A stretch of DNA of 64,000 bases from G020348185 sp964525045 (GCA_964525045.1 CAZGFD010000001.1:62001-126000), one strand, 5' to 3'. Positions 25,244-34,742 are shown, counted from the first letter of the stretch. The notes: generated by a model not told the origin, from the letters alone. Made by a program: numbers and translations.

Positions 25244-25939
25244 GTGGCGTCTGTGATCGATGAAGCTCAATTGGCTCTTGACTATACATTTCGATATCCA
25301 AAATTGCTTCAGGAGGCCCTCACCCATAAATCCTACCTTCAGGGAAATCAGGAGGTGGGCCAGTGTGATAACGAACGGTTAGAATTTCTTGGGGATGCCG
25401 TATTGGCCTTAGTGATCAGTGAATATGTCACTTCGGTCTGTCCCACTCTACGAGAGGGTGAGCTCTCTAAGATCAAGGCCCGCTTAGTGAGCCGGCACTC
25501 CTTGGCGCAGGCTGCCCAACGGCTCAAGTTGGGGGAATGGCTGCGTCTGGGGCGGGGAGAAGAGAAAACCAAAGGACGAGAGAAAACTTCATTACTGGCG
25601 AATGCTCTTGAAGCCATCATGGCCGCGATTTACATGGATGGTGGTATTGAGGCAGCCAGGTCATTTATCCTCCGTATCCTTCAGCCGGAATTAAAGGGGG
25701 TCGAGGGAGAAAAAGTTGGAACCCTCGAATGGGATTATAAAAGTCGCCTGCAGGAATGGTCTCATAAACATTTTGAGACCGTTCCGACGTATCGGACCAT
25801 TCAAGAATCCGGTCCCGATCATCAAAAGGCGTTTGATGTCGAAGTTTTGGTACAAGGGCGTGTGCTTGGGCGTGGGAAGGGAAACTCAAGGAAAGACGCT
25901 GAACAACAAGCTGCCCGTCAAGCATTGGAACAAACCTGA
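25244..25939 (+). CDS. rnc: ribonuclease III
   Basis: Double-strand RNA endonuclease for rRNA and mRNA processing. Signature NERLEFLGDAVLALVISEY (about 43-61) and the second acidic cluster LLANALEAIMAAIYMDGG build the Mg site; a dsRNA-binding domain fills the last 70 residues (DYKSRLQEWSHKHF to KDAEQQAARQAL). 231 aa, GTG start. Downstream of fabF as in many genomes. Confidence 0.96.
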   Translation: MASVIDEAQLALDYTFRYPKLLQEALTHKSYLQGNQEVGQCDNERLEFLGDAVLALVISEYVTSVCPTLREGELSKIKARLVSRHSLAQAAQRLKLGEWLRLGRGEEKTKGREKTSLLANALEAIMAAIYMDGGIEAARSFILRILQPELKGVEGEKVGTLEWDYKSRLQEWSHKHFETVPTYRTIQESGPDHQKAFDVEVLVQGRVLGRGKGNSRKDAEQQAARQALEQT

Positions 25940-25996
25940 CGTCACGGTTTTCACGGAGGGGTGGAGGACCGACGTTCAGCAAAAGGAGAACTGTTC

Positions 25997-26611
25997 ATGG
26001 AGAAAGTGAGGAGACAAACATCATTGGTCATCATGTTAGCGTGTCTTGTGCTTGGGGGAGCGAGTATCGGCAGTTGGGCTGGTTCTCCTCAACTCCAGTT
26101 GGTTGAAAAGAAGGCTCCGGCTCAATCAAAAGCGCCTCACGCCATACTGAAGACCAAATTCGGAGAAATGGAGATTGTCTTGTTTCCCGAATTAGCCCCA
26201 AAACACGTGGAAAGTTTCGTCAATTTATCAAAAAAAGGTTTTTATAATGGTACGATTTTTCATCGCGTCATACCTGGATTCATGATTCAGGGTGGTGATC
26301 CATATACGAAAGATCCCAGCAAGCGTGACCGATATGGTACCGGGGGCCCCGGGTATACGTTGCCCGCGGAATTTAACAAGGTGGCTCATGAGCGTGGGAT
26401 ATTATCGGCAGCCCGCACGGCCGATCCGAATAGTGCAGGATCACAGTTTTTCATCATGACTGACAAGGCCCCTCATCTGGATGGCCAATATACGGTGTTT
26501 GGGGAGGTCATCAAAGGCATGGAGGTGGCAGATATGATCGTGAAGCAACCACGGGATCCTAGGGATGCACCCCTGGAACGGATCGAAATGACGATCGAAA
26601 TTGTTGAATGA
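25997..26611 (+). CDS. periplasmic peptidyl-prolyl cis-trans isomerase, cyclophilin type
   Basis: Residues 1-30 look like a signal peptide (KVRRQTSLVIMLACLVLGG then a small-residue site near SWAGS). The cyclophilin core follows: FGEMEIVLFPELAPKHVESFVNL, FHRVIPGFMIQGGDP, the SAGSQFFIMTDKAPHLDGQYTVFG catalytic face. ATG 25997 has AAAGGAG before it; an upstream in-frame GTG lacks one. A folding helper for exported proteins; single-gene unit after rnc. Confidence 0.92.
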   Translation: MEKVRRQTSLVIMLACLVLGGASIGSWAGSPQLQLVEKKAPAQSKAPHAILKTKFGEMEIVLFPELAPKHVESFVNLSKKGFYNGTIFHRVIPGFMIQGGDPYTKDPSKRDRYGTGGPGYTLPAEFNKVAHERGILSAARTADPNSAGSQFFIMTDKAPHLDGQYTVFGEVIKGMEVADMIVKQPRDPRDAPLERIEMTIEIVE

Positions 26612-26662
26612 GAAAGCAGAGAGTAGGAAAGGAAGTTCTCAGGGTAGATTCAGAGAGTGAAA

Positions 26663-27358
26663 TTACGGATGCTGATGCGGGAACGATGGTTCCCCTTCCA
26701 CGTTCACTCCACTTGGAATGATGATTCGGCCGCCGGCACCGGCCTGTCGTGCCAGTTGTTCAGCCACATCAGGGTGTTTGTGTCTTACATAACCGATCAG
26801 TCCGCTAAGAAACCTGTTGGATCGTAGGCCCTCCCCCGAAAATTGCATAATAAACTTCATGGCCCGGTCCAGGACTGCCGTGGCAAGGGTTTGATCCAGG
26901 GTCTGTCGCTCCCCCAACACTTTGAATTCCTTCTTGAGTTCCTCGCCAAAAGCCGGTGGGGAGGGCTCAGGAACATGAATGGGACTAAAAGACCGGCGCA
27001 GGCATTCAATTCCGGCAATGGCTTCTCCATCCTGGGCATCCCGGCGGGACTGAAAAAACCGAAAGGTCAAGGCTTCGAAGACGTAAAAAATTTCCGTTGC
27101 CCGTTCGCCTCCGAGTTCCAGTAATTCCTGGTAAAACATTCGCCGGTCGTGTTCAAATCGCTCCCCAACCCTTTTCTGTTGATATCCCAGATTCGAATCC
27201 AGAAACACACAATCATCTGGGCAGGCAATACTGGAGAGCCTGTGGGACCCGCAACATTGGCTGCAGATCAGTCCGCTCAGCGCAGGGCATTCCCGTTTTC
27301 CTTTTCGTTGATGGCAATAAAGGCACTTGCTCATGAGCAAATAGTCAGTCTTTCGCAT
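26663..27358 (-). CDS. protein with N-terminal Cys-rich zinc-binding domain, function unknown
   Basis: About 231 aa. The first 55 residues hold CLYCHQRKGKRECPALSGLICSQCC... and CPDDC, which is eight Cys, suggesting two zinc sites. The rest is helical with no recognised domain. I have seen similar zinc-headed proteins in diverse bacteria but cannot name a function. The start may be ATG 27358 (overlapping the upstream gene by 14 bases) or ATG 27334; neither has a strong ribosome site. It is read from the same strand as, and right after, the beta-propeller gene. Confidence 0.7.
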   Translation of the reverse strand: MRKTDYLLMSKCLYCHQRKGKRECPALSGLICSQCCGSHRLSSIACPDDCVFLDSNLGYQQKRVGERFEHDRRMFYQELLELGGERATEIFYVFEALTFRFFQSRRDAQDGEAIAGIECLRRSFSPIHVPEPSPPAFGEELKKEFKVLGERQTLDQTLATAVLDRAMKFIMQFSGEGLRSNRFLSGLIGYVRHKHPDVAEQLARQAGAGGRIIIPSGVNVEGEPSFPHQHP

Positions 27359-28313
27359 CCTGGTCTGGAAATTTCAGCCCATAGTCAGACAGGGTTCGTC
27401 TTTTTCGCTTATTCCCCGCATTGACAGGCATCTCCAAGCCATTCAGCTCCGCGCCGTTGGCGTACAAATAGGGGACCAGGATTAAATGTTTCTCCCGATC
27501 CACGGCCAGCCCCGCGGGCGAAATCAAAAACTCCGCAATGACCTCTTTCTTGAAGTCCGGTCGGATCCGCCAGATTTTTCCCGCGGTAAAATCAGAAACA
27601 TACATGGAACCAAACCGGTCGAAATCGATCCCGTCCAGATTGTGAAACCGGCGAGAAAAAAAGGTATTGGCCATCAGTTCTGTAATGTTTCCTTTTCCAT
27701 CGATTTCGAAAATTTTCCCGCCGTTCCAACTCACCCCGACCAGTTGGCCGCTACGAGGATTGATGGCCAACCCGCGAGGGCCGGAAAGACGGTCATCCTG
27801 TACAAAAAGAGAAACCTCATAATCCTGGGCCGGATCAATCTGGTAAATGGCGTTGGTATCAGTGTCTGAGACGTAGAGTCGCCCGTCAGATGAAGCCGTC
27901 AGTCCTGCTAATGAAGAACAATGATGACGGGTAAGGGATATGGAAAGAACCGGTTCCCCCGTCGTTTTATCGAAGACTCGAACGGTATCGAGATCAGCGA
28001 CAAATAGATGTTGGCCCACAAGAACCATGCCTGTCGGCGAATGGAGAACGGTCGGTCCTTGCCCATCTTGAATAAAGTGCAGATTAACGACTTCACCCTC
28101 CCGATTCAGTTTCGTGATAAATCCATGATTGGTCCGATCCCCCGGGTCGCCATTGGCATTGGCAATAAAATATCCGTTGTCGGGGTCGACAACCGTACTT
28201 TGTGGGGATTTAAGGTTCCCGATCGGATTGGGCCATACACCAGAAACAAGGCCAAATACCAAAATCAAGGCCAAAACGGGAGGTGTCGCCCAATGAGTAA
28301 GACGTAGGGTCAT
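27345..28313 (-). CDS. secreted NHL-repeat/SMP-30-like beta-propeller protein
   Basis: Begins with a hydrophobic export segment (HWATPPVLALILVFGLVSG). The body contains NHL-like blades with the pattern L-x-G-x-D-x-x-G-x-x-Y-V-S-D: GLTASSDGRLYVSDTDTNAIYQI, RGLAINPRSGQLVGVSW, LDGIDFDRFGSMYVSDFTAGKIWRI, AGLAVDREKHLILVPY. Probably a periplasmic six-blade propeller of unknown ligand. ATG 28313 is used; TTG 28328 is an alternative. A TTGACA on the minus strand (28438-28433) could belong to its promoter but the -10 is poor. Confidence 0.8.
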   Translation of the reverse strand: MTLRLTHWATPPVLALILVFGLVSGVWPNPIGNLKSPQSTVVDPDNGYFIANANGDPGDRTNHGFITKLNREGEVVNLHFIQDGQGPTVLHSPTGMVLVGQHLFVADLDTVRVFDKTTGEPVLSISLTRHHCSSLAGLTASSDGRLYVSDTDTNAIYQIDPAQDYEVSLFVQDDRLSGPRGLAINPRSGQLVGVSWNGGKIFEIDGKGNITELMANTFFSRRFHNLDGIDFDRFGSMYVSDFTAGKIWRIRPDFKKEVIAEFLISPAGLAVDREKHLILVPYLYANGAELNGLEMPVNAGNKRKRRTLSDYGLKFPDQDAKD

Positions 28314-28462
28314 GGAATGAATGTTCAACAGAAGGAGAGGCCTGGACGATAGGGGTGGCCATTACTAAGAACAAAGGCTGGGTGGTGAGCCCCAACTGTT
28401 CTCAAGGCATGGTAAGTGACCTTTTTTGAAGCTGTCAAGAAATAGATTGGATGGGGCTTCCA

Positions 28463-28492
28463 TTGACGAATTTTTTGATTGCCTGATATCGT
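28463..28492 (+). promoter_or_regulatory. putative promoter of folD
   Basis: TTGACG at 28463-28468, 18-base spacer, TATCGT at 28487-28492. Expected transcript start near 28499, about 50 bases before the folD GTG. Confidence 0.4.
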
Positions 28493-28547
28493 AGGGTGGC
28501 CTTGTCCTTAAAGAAACCGGTAACCATAAAGAAAAAGAGGAGGAAGC

Positions 28548-29408
28548 GTGGCAGCCCACCTCATTGATGGGAAAGCCTTAGCGCTTTCCATCAGGGAACA
28601 ACTCGGCAAAGATGTGGTGCAATTGGCAGAACAAGCCAACATCACCCCTGGCCTGGCGGCTATTTTAGTGGGAGATGATCCGGCCTCGGCCATTTATGTC
28701 AAAAACAAAAAAACCGCTTGTGGAAAAGCAGGGATTTATGCCGATGAAAACAAGCTTCCGGCTTCGACGACGCAAAGTGAACTGTTGGCGCTCATTGAGA
28801 AAATGAATGCCGATCCGAAAATCCATGGCATCCTGGTCCAGTTACCCCTTCCCAAGCACATTAACAGCAAGGTGATCTTAGAGTCGGTGTCGCCAGAAAA
28901 AGATGTGGACGGGTTTCATCCCTTTAACGTAGGCCGGCTGGTCGCAGCCGAACCCGTATTTGTTCCCTGTACCCCTAAGGGGGTCATGAGGATGATTCAA
29001 TCCACAGGCTTACCCATTGAAGGGAAGCGAGCGGTGATCATCGGTCGTAGCAACATCGTCGGGAAACCTATCGCGCTGTTACTGATGCATTCAAACGCCA
29101 CCGTAACCGTTTGCCACTCACGAACCAGGGACCTGCCATCCGTCTGTCGTGAAGCCGATATCATGGTGGCGGCCATCGGACGTGCTCACTTTGTTACACG
29201 TGATATGATTAAAGAAGGAGCCATTGTTATTGATGTCGGGATTAATCGCCTGAACGATGGACGTTTAGTCGGAGACGTAGATTTTGAGGCTGCAAAAGAA
29301 CAGGCCGGTTGGATCACCCCCGTCCCAGGCGGCGTCGGCCCCATGACCATCGCCATGCTCCTACAAAACACCCTGGAGTCCGCAAAGCGATTCGCGAGCA
29401 AAAGTTAA
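28548..29408 (+). CDS. folD: bifunctional methylenetetrahydrofolate dehydrogenase / methenyltetrahydrofolate cyclohydrolase
   Basis: Interconverts methylene- and formyl-THF. YVKNKKTACGKAGI carries the catalytic Tyr and Lys; ILVQLPLPKHI, PEKDVDGFHPFNVGRL, PCTPKGVMRM, VIIGRSNIVGKPIALLL (cofactor loop) and TPVPGGVGPMTIAMLLQNT are all present. 286 aa. GTG start with GAGGAGG six bases before. panB follows 38 bases later, so the pair may supply methylene-THF and use it. Confidence 0.96.
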   Translation: MAAHLIDGKALALSIREQLGKDVVQLAEQANITPGLAAILVGDDPASAIYVKNKKTACGKAGIYADENKLPASTTQSELLALIEKMNADPKIHGILVQLPLPKHINSKVILESVSPEKDVDGFHPFNVGRLVAAEPVFVPCTPKGVMRMIQSTGLPIEGKRAVIIGRSNIVGKPIALLLMHSNATVTVCHSRTRDLPSVCREADIMVAAIGRAHFVTRDMIKEGAIVIDVGINRLNDGRLVGDVDFEAAKEQAGWITPVPGGVGPMTIAMLLQNTLESAKRFASKS

Positions 29409-29446
29409 TCAATAGTCCTCATTCATAAAGAGATTTCCCAAAAACT

Positions 29447-30235
29447 ATGACCATCCCCGAATTCAAAGAATACAAAAACACCGGGAAGAAACTAGTTGTC
29501 GTCACCGCCTATGATGCCCTGTTCACAAAAATCGTCGAGCAGGCGGGAATCGAAGCCATCCTGGTAGGTGACTCTCTTGGCGTCGTTGTCCAGGGTAAGC
29601 CCAATACCCTGTCAGTCACCATGGAAGACATGCTCTACCACACCAGATTGGTGGCCCAATCGGCCGAACATTCTTTAGTCATCGGCGATATGCCCTTCAT
29701 GTCTTACCAGGTAAGCATTGAAGAAGCGGTCCGAAATGCCGGGCAATTTCTCCAAGCCGGCGCCGGAGCCGTCAAACTGGAAGGTGGTAGCCAGGTGGTT
29801 GACCGGGTTCAAGCCATGACAAGTTTTGGGATTCCCGTGATGGCCCACATCGGGATGACACCTCAATCCGTCAATCAATATGGTGGCTATAAGGTTCGTG
29901 GCAAGGAAGAAGAACAAGCCAACGAAATGATCGAGGATGCCAAGGTTCTTGAAGCAGCGGGGGCTTTTTCCTTAATTCTCGAAGCCGTTCCTGCAGAGCT
30001 GGCTCGAACCATCACCCAAGCCGTTTCCATTCCCACCATCGGCATCGGCGCAGGCCCACATTGTGACGGCCAAGTACTTGTCCTTTATGATCTCCTGGGG
30101 CTTTTTGATGACTTCCTGCCAAAGTTTGTTAAACCGTACGCCCATCTTAAAGCCGATTCCCTCCAAGCACTCCGCCGCTACAAAGAAGAAGTGGAGTGCG
30201 GCAAATTCCCCACGGATTCGGAGAGTTATCATTAA
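29447..30235 (+). CDS. panB: 3-methyl-2-oxobutanoate hydroxymethyltransferase
   Basis: First step of pantothenate synthesis; transfers the methylene group of methylene-THF to ketoisovalerate. VVVTAYDALFTKIVEQAG, ILVGDSLGVVVQG (Mg Asp), GDMPFMSYQ, AVKLEGG, VMAHIGMTPQSVNQYGGYKVRG and IGIGAGPHCDGQVLVLYDLLGL are family signatures. 262 aa. No promoter of its own is obvious, so it is probably co-transcribed with folD. Confidence 0.96.
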   Translation: MTIPEFKEYKNTGKKLVVVTAYDALFTKIVEQAGIEAILVGDSLGVVVQGKPNTLSVTMEDMLYHTRLVAQSAEHSLVIGDMPFMSYQVSIEEAVRNAGQFLQAGAGAVKLEGGSQVVDRVQAMTSFGIPVMAHIGMTPQSVNQYGGYKVRGKEEEQANEMIEDAKVLEAAGAFSLILEAVPAELARTITQAVSIPTIGIGAGPHCDGQVLVLYDLLGLFDDFLPKFVKPYAHLKADSLQALRRYKEEVECGKFPTDSESYH

Positions 30236-30573
30236 TAATTTATTCAGGTCCCAAAAACCCATCTGATCAGTTTTCTGCCTTTTCCTGTTTTGGCCTCTTG
30301 ACATCTTCGGGGATGGGCAAATTTTCACAGGTAGAGGGAGAATGGTCCTTACCGAGGTACCTGTCCATTTTCTCTTTGTTTGTGGAAGTTGCGATTGGTG
30401 TTCACTAAACACCCACCATGAGATGGTGCAGCGGCAAACAGACTTGGTATCGAGGTCGGGAGAGTGATTAGTAGGAACTTTTATTAGGAATGGTATGCCT
30501 TGAAAAGGCCTCATATTCCAGTTATGCTGATTAATTACCTTGAATGTATGATTATGGAATAAGGATCGTCATA
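30236..30573. other. 338-base intergenic region, no gene seen
   Basis: Spacer between panB and pheA. A minus-strand frame runs into it from inside panB but has no start signal or family match. The pheA promoter lies at 30500-30528. No repeat family from elsewhere in the window was recognised here. Confidence 0.45.
30500..30528 (+). promoter_or_regulatory. putative promoter of the aromatic amino-acid operon
   Basis: TTGAAA at 30500-30505 (5 of 6), 17-base spacer, TATGCT at 30523-30528 (4 of 6). Expected transcript start near 30535, giving a leader of about 40 bases to the GTG at 30574. No leader peptide rich in Phe or Tyr is visible. Confidence 0.45.
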
Positions 30574-31656
30574 GTGGACTTACCAAACGATTTATCAGCC
30601 TGCCGGAAAGAAATTGACCGGCTTGATGACGAGATCCTCCGGATCTTGAATGAACGCTCCCAATATGTCATTCAAGTTGGGAATCTGAAGAAACAGCGGG
30701 ATGCAGAGGCCCATCTTCACACCCCGGGAAGGGAAGCAGAGATTGTCGAACGATTGACCCAACAGAACCAGGGGCCCTTTCCGAGTTCCGCGATACGGCC
30801 GGTCTACCGTGAGATTATGTCCGCCTCCCTGTCTCTCGAAGGTTCCCAAACGGTGGCCTATCTTGGTCCGCAGGCCACCTTTACTCACCTCGCGGCTTTG
30901 CAAAAATTCGGGGAGTCCGCTCAATTCTTTCCGGTGGATAGTATAAAGAATGTCTTTGACGAAGTTGAACGGGGCCGGGCTCGGTTTGGCGTCGTCCCTG
31001 TGGAAAACTCAACGGAAGGCGTGGTGAACCATACGTTGGATCTCCTTGTCGATTCACCTTTGCTGATTTATGGGGAGGTGAGGCAGGAGATTGCCCACAA
31101 TTTTCTCTCAAAAGCGACTGACTTAAATCAAATCAAAACCGTGTATTCTCATCCCCATGCGATCGCGCAATGCCGGAACTGGCTTGAGACCAACCTACCC
31201 TCCATTGCTGTCGTTGAAGAACCCAGCACCGCACGGGCGGCGGAGCGTTGCGTCAATGATCCGACGGCAGGGGCCATCGCTTCGGAACTTGCCGCACAAA
31301 TTTATGGCCTAGGCATCCTCCAAGCACGGATCGAGGACAATATCCAGAATTTCACCAGATTTCTCATTCTGTCTCAACGTGAGGCAGACCGGACCGGTAA
31401 AGATAAAACGTCCATCATTGTCTCCGCTAAAGATAAAATAGGTGCCCTCTATGATCTTATCCGGCCCTTTTCGTCCTATGGCATCAATATGACCAAGATC
31501 GAATCTCGCCCCACGCGACGCAAAGTATGGGAATACCACTTTTTCATGGATCTTGAAGGGCATCGGGACGATGACCGGTTGAAAAAAGCACTGGAAGAAA
31601 TAAAAGGCCGATGCATGTTTTTAAAAATACTGGGATCATACCCAGCCCATCATTAA
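30574..31656 (+). CDS. pheA: bifunctional chorismate mutase / prephenate dehydratase
   Basis: Makes phenylpyruvate from chorismate. Residues 1-90 are an AroQ-type mutase (ACRKEIDRLDDEILRILNERS, VGNLKK). The dehydratase follows (VAYLGPQATFTHLAA, GVVPVENSTEGVVNHTLDLL, YSHPHAIAQCRNWL, TRFLIL), then an ACT domain for Phe feedback (TSIIVSAKDKIGALYDLIRPF, NMTKIESRPTRRKVWEYHFFMDLEG). GTG 30574 has AAGGAT seven bases before; an in-frame ATG at 30544 lacks a ribosome site. 360 aa. Confidence 0.94.
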   Translation: MDLPNDLSACRKEIDRLDDEILRILNERSQYVIQVGNLKKQRDAEAHLHTPGREAEIVERLTQQNQGPFPSSAIRPVYREIMSASLSLEGSQTVAYLGPQATFTHLAALQKFGESAQFFPVDSIKNVFDEVERGRARFGVVPVENSTEGVVNHTLDLLVDSPLLIYGEVRQEIAHNFLSKATDLNQIKTVYSHPHAIAQCRNWLETNLPSIAVVEEPSTARAAERCVNDPTAGAIASELAAQIYGLGILQARIEDNIQNFTRFLILSQREADRTGKDKTSIIVSAKDKIGALYDLIRPFSSYGINMTKIESRPTRRKVWEYHFFMDLEGHRDDDRLKKALEEIKGRCMFLKILGSYPAHH

Positions 31657-31686
31657 ACAAATTCTGGCTCACCTGAGTAGAATTTC

Positions 31687-32772
31687 ATGCCATTAAAGGT
31701 TCATAAGAACATCGCCTCACTTGTTCCTTATTCACCGGGGAAACCTTTGGATGAATTAGAGCGGGAACTTGGGATATCCCATGCGGTGAAATTGGCCTCG
31801 AATGAAAATTCTTTGGGCCCTTCGCCCAAAGCGAAGGCCGTGCTGGCCGAACAAGTTGGCCAACTGAATGTGTATCCTGATGGTGGGACGCATGATCTCC
31901 GAAGAGCTTTAGCTGAGCGATGGAAGGTTGATCCCGCTCAGATCGTGGTTGGCAACGGATCCGATGAGGTGATTAGTTTACTCGTCAAGGCATTTGTCGC
32001 ACCGGGTGAAGAAGCGGTGATGGCTGACGACACCTTTGTGATGTATAAATTGGCCGTTCAGGGTGGACATGGAGTTCCGGTCGAGGTCCCTCTCAAAAAT
32101 TGGTGCCACGATCTCCCGAGCATGGCCCGAGCTATCACCGACAACACGCGACTTGTATTTGTGTGCAATCCCAATAATCCGACAGGGACCATGGTCTCAC
32201 AGGGTGAGGTCAATGCGTTCATGGAGGCCGTCCCTGAAGATGTGATTGTGGTTTTCGATGAGGCCTATTATGAATATGTCCGATCGAACGAATATCCGGA
32301 AAGTATTCAATATGTGACACAGAATCGGCCTGTCGTCGTGTTGCGAACCTTTTCCAAGATTTACGGGTTGGCGGGATTACGAGTCGGGTATGGCATTTCA
32401 ACCTTGGAAATCATGGATTATGTGAATCGGGTACGACCACCCTTTAATTCCAATAGTCTTGCTCAAGTTGCCGCTCTTGCCGCCCTTGATGATGAAGAGC
32501 ACGTGGCGAAGAGCCGGGCGATGAACATCACGGAGATGGGTGTTGTAGAAAATGAATTAGCCAAAATGGGTTTATCACCCATACCCAGTCAAGCCAATTT
32601 CATTTATTTTGATACCAAACGGGACGGTCGGCAGGTGTTTAACGCTCTCCTTCAGAAGGGCGTGATTGTCAGGCATATTAAAGGTTCGATGATTCGTGTG
32701 ACGGTGGGACAAACCTTTGAGAATCAACGGTTTCTTGAAGCTCTGCAAGAAGTCCTCCCTCATGTCGACTAG
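31687..32772 (+). CDS. hisC: histidinol-phosphate / aromatic aminotransferase (class I/II)
   Basis: PLP aminotransferase. KLASNENSLGPSPKA, VGNGSDEVISLL, NPNNPTGT, the Asp-Tyr FDEAYYEY and the PLP lysine in RTFSKIYGLAGLRVGYG are visible. 361 aa. The family is HisC-like, but between pheA and aroF it could transaminate phenylpyruvate and hydroxyphenylpyruvate as well as, or instead of, histidinol-phosphate. Confidence 0.9.
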   Translation: MPLKVHKNIASLVPYSPGKPLDELERELGISHAVKLASNENSLGPSPKAKAVLAEQVGQLNVYPDGGTHDLRRALAERWKVDPAQIVVGNGSDEVISLLVKAFVAPGEEAVMADDTFVMYKLAVQGGHGVPVEVPLKNWCHDLPSMARAITDNTRLVFVCNPNNPTGTMVSQGEVNAFMEAVPEDVIVVFDEAYYEYVRSNEYPESIQYVTQNRPVVVLRTFSKIYGLAGLRVGYGISTLEIMDYVNRVRPPFNSNSLAQVAALAALDDEEHVAKSRAMNITEMGVVENELAKMGLSPIPSQANFIYFDTKRDGRQVFNALLQKGVIVRHIKGSMIRVTVGQTFENQRFLEALQEVLPHVD

Positions 32773-32787
32773 CCGAGAGTTTTCGCG

Positions 32788-33801
32788 ATGATTATTGTCA
32801 TGAAACCTGAAGCGGCGGACCATGATGTGGATCATCTTGTGGAACGTCTGCGGGAGCTCGGGTTAAAAGCCCAAGTCACCAAGGGCGCAGAGCGGACCGT
32901 TGTTGGTGTCATTGGTGATGACCGGCTCCTCCACGACCAACCGTTGAGCGTGTTCCCGGGGGTGGAAAGCGTCACCCCCATTTTGGCGCCATGGAAGTTG
33001 GTGAGTCGAGAATTTCAGAAACACGATACCGTCATTGATGTGAATGGCGTCAAGATAGGTGGAAAAAAAATTACCATTATGGCTGGACCCTGTGCGGTGG
33101 AAAAACTCGAACTCACCGTTGGGATTGCGAAAGAGGTCTCCTCCGCCGGGGGTTCGATTTTGAGAGGAGGAGCCTATAAGCCCCGCACGTCACCCTATTC
33201 CTTTCAAGGGTTGGGACAGGAGGGGTTGGATTATCTGGTTGAAGCCCGAAAAATGACCGGTATGCCTGTGGTTAGCGAGATTCTAGATGCCCGGGATATT
33301 GGACACTTTTTGGAAAAGGCCGATATTATTCAAATCGGTGCAAGAAATATGCAGAATTTTGAATTATTAAAAGAAGTGGGCGACTATGACAAACCTGTGC
33401 TGTTAAAGCGCGGGCTTTCGGCCACCGTGAAGGAACTCCTGTTGTCTGCGGAGTACATCCTGTCACGGGGTAATCGCAATGTCATGCTCTGTGAACGTGG
33501 GATCCGTACGTATGAGACTCTGTATCGAAATACCCTTGATCTTACGGCCGTCCCGGCGCTCAAAGAAATGTCACATCTGCCCGTGATTGTTGACCCCAGC
33601 CATGCTACGGGAAAATGGAATCTGGTCTCCCCCATGGCTAGAGCTGCTATTGCGGCGGGAGCCGATGGGTTGCTGATTGAAGTACATTCCGACCCTGAAT
33701 GTGCTCTTTGCGACGGCGAAGAATCCATTAAGCCCTCCCGTTTCAAAGACCTGATGGCGAGCTTGAAAAAAATCGCCGAAGCCGTCGGCCGGGAACTTTA
33801 A
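32788..33801 (+). CDS. aroF: 3-deoxy-7-phosphoheptulonate (DAHP) synthase, type I-beta with N-terminal ferredoxin-like domain
   Basis: First step of the shikimate pathway. Residues 1-70 (MIIVMKPEAADHDVDHLVERL) are the FL regulatory domain found in Thermotoga-type enzymes. The barrel follows with IMAGPCAVE, LRGGAYKPRTSPYSFQGLG, IGARNMQNFELLKEVG, LKRGLSATVKELLLSAEYIL, CERGIRTYE and VIVDPSHATGK. 337 aa. In this type, aromatic amino acids feed back through the extra domain. Confidence 0.94.
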   Translation: MIIVMKPEAADHDVDHLVERLRELGLKAQVTKGAERTVVGVIGDDRLLHDQPLSVFPGVESVTPILAPWKLVSREFQKHDTVIDVNGVKIGGKKITIMAGPCAVEKLELTVGIAKEVSSAGGSILRGGAYKPRTSPYSFQGLGQEGLDYLVEARKMTGMPVVSEILDARDIGHFLEKADIIQIGARNMQNFELLKEVGDYDKPVLLKRGLSATVKELLLSAEYILSRGNRNVMLCERGIRTYETLYRNTLDLTAVPALKEMSHLPVIVDPSHATGKWNLVSPMARAAIAAGADGLLIEVHSDPECALCDGEESIKPSRFKDLMASLKKIAEAVGREL

Positions 33802-33869
33802 TGCCATGATCATAAGCCCTCCCGGCATCTTTCCTTCCTCCGATCCCTCTTAGGTTTGAACTTTCATCC

Positions 33870-34742
33870 ATGGGTATTCAATTTCAACAGGTAGTGATTA
33901 TTGGTGTCGGCCTAATCGGTGGCTCCCTTGGGTTAGTTGTGAAACAACAGGGCTTGGCGGGGTCCGTGGTCGGCGTTGGCCGTCGAATTGAAAATTTGAA
34001 GTTGGCTATTGAAGTAGGTGCGATTGACCGGTACGAAACTAATATTCGGGATGCCGTCCGTGATGCTGATCTGGTGGTATTGGCCACGCCTGTTCAGACT
34101 TATGCCTCTCACCTTCGGGAATGGGGTCCGGCCCTCCGATCTGGTGCCATCGTTAGTGATGTGGGGAGTGTGAAGGGCGGTTTAGTCGAAGAGGCCGAAA
34201 ACCTCTTGCCCTCCGGGGTTCACTTTGTAGGAGCCCATCCAATAGCTGGACGCGAAAAGTCCGGCGTCGCCTATGCCTCACCGAATCTTTTTCAGGGGGC
34301 CCGATGCTTGGTAACCCCAACGAAGAAAACCGACTCCAAAGCATTGGACCTTATATGCCAACTCTGGGAAGCGGCGGGGTCGATTGTCCTATCCATGGAT
34401 CCCTTTGTTCATGATTGGGTACTCGGGTCTGTCAGCCATCTTCCGCACCTGGCCGCGTTTGGCCTGATGCATGCCCTTCAAGATCTTCAGGGACAGATGG
34501 ATGAGCCTATCGATTTATTGGATTTTTCAGGAGGCGGTCTCCGCGATACGACCAGAATTGCTGCGAGTTCTCCGGAAATGTGGCGCGATATCAGTCTCGC
34601 CAATCGCCAAAATCTAGTGCGAATGATGAAGACCTATATCCAACATTTGGAAAACTTCAAGGATCTTCTTGAAAAAGCGGAAGGGAGTGGATTGGTCGAC
34701 CTGATGACCAAAGCCAAAGAGTTGAGGGAGCGGCTGAAATGA
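33870..34742 (+). CDS. tyrA: prephenate dehydrogenase
   Basis: NAD-dependent oxidative decarboxylation of prephenate to hydroxyphenylpyruvate. Nucleotide-binding VVIIGVGLIGGSLGLVV, LATPVQTY, VSDVGSVKGGLVE, GAHPIAGREKSGVAYA with the catalytic His, and the helical dimer domain ending SVSHLPHLAAFGL...FSGGGLRDTTRIAASSPEMWRDI. 290 aa with no ACT domain. Overlaps aroA by ATGA. Confidence 0.95.
   Translation: MGIQFQQVVIIGVGLIGGSLGLVVKQQGLAGSVVGVGRRIENLKLAIEVGAIDRYETNIRDAVRDADLVVLATPVQTYASHLREWGPALRSGAIVSDVGSVKGGLVEEAENLLPSGVHFVGAHPIAGREKSGVAYASPNLFQGARCLVTPTKKTDSKALDLICQLWEAAGSIVLSMDPFVHDWVLGSVSHLPHLAAFGLMHALQDLQGQMDEPIDLLDFSGGGLRDTTRIAASSPEMWRDISLANRQNLVRMMKTYIQHLENFKDLLEKAEGSGLVDLMTKAKELRERLK

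Noticed and set aside
29972..30514. 180-codon minus-strand frame across the panB end and following gap
   Set aside because: More than half lies antisense to panB; there is no ribosome site or family match.
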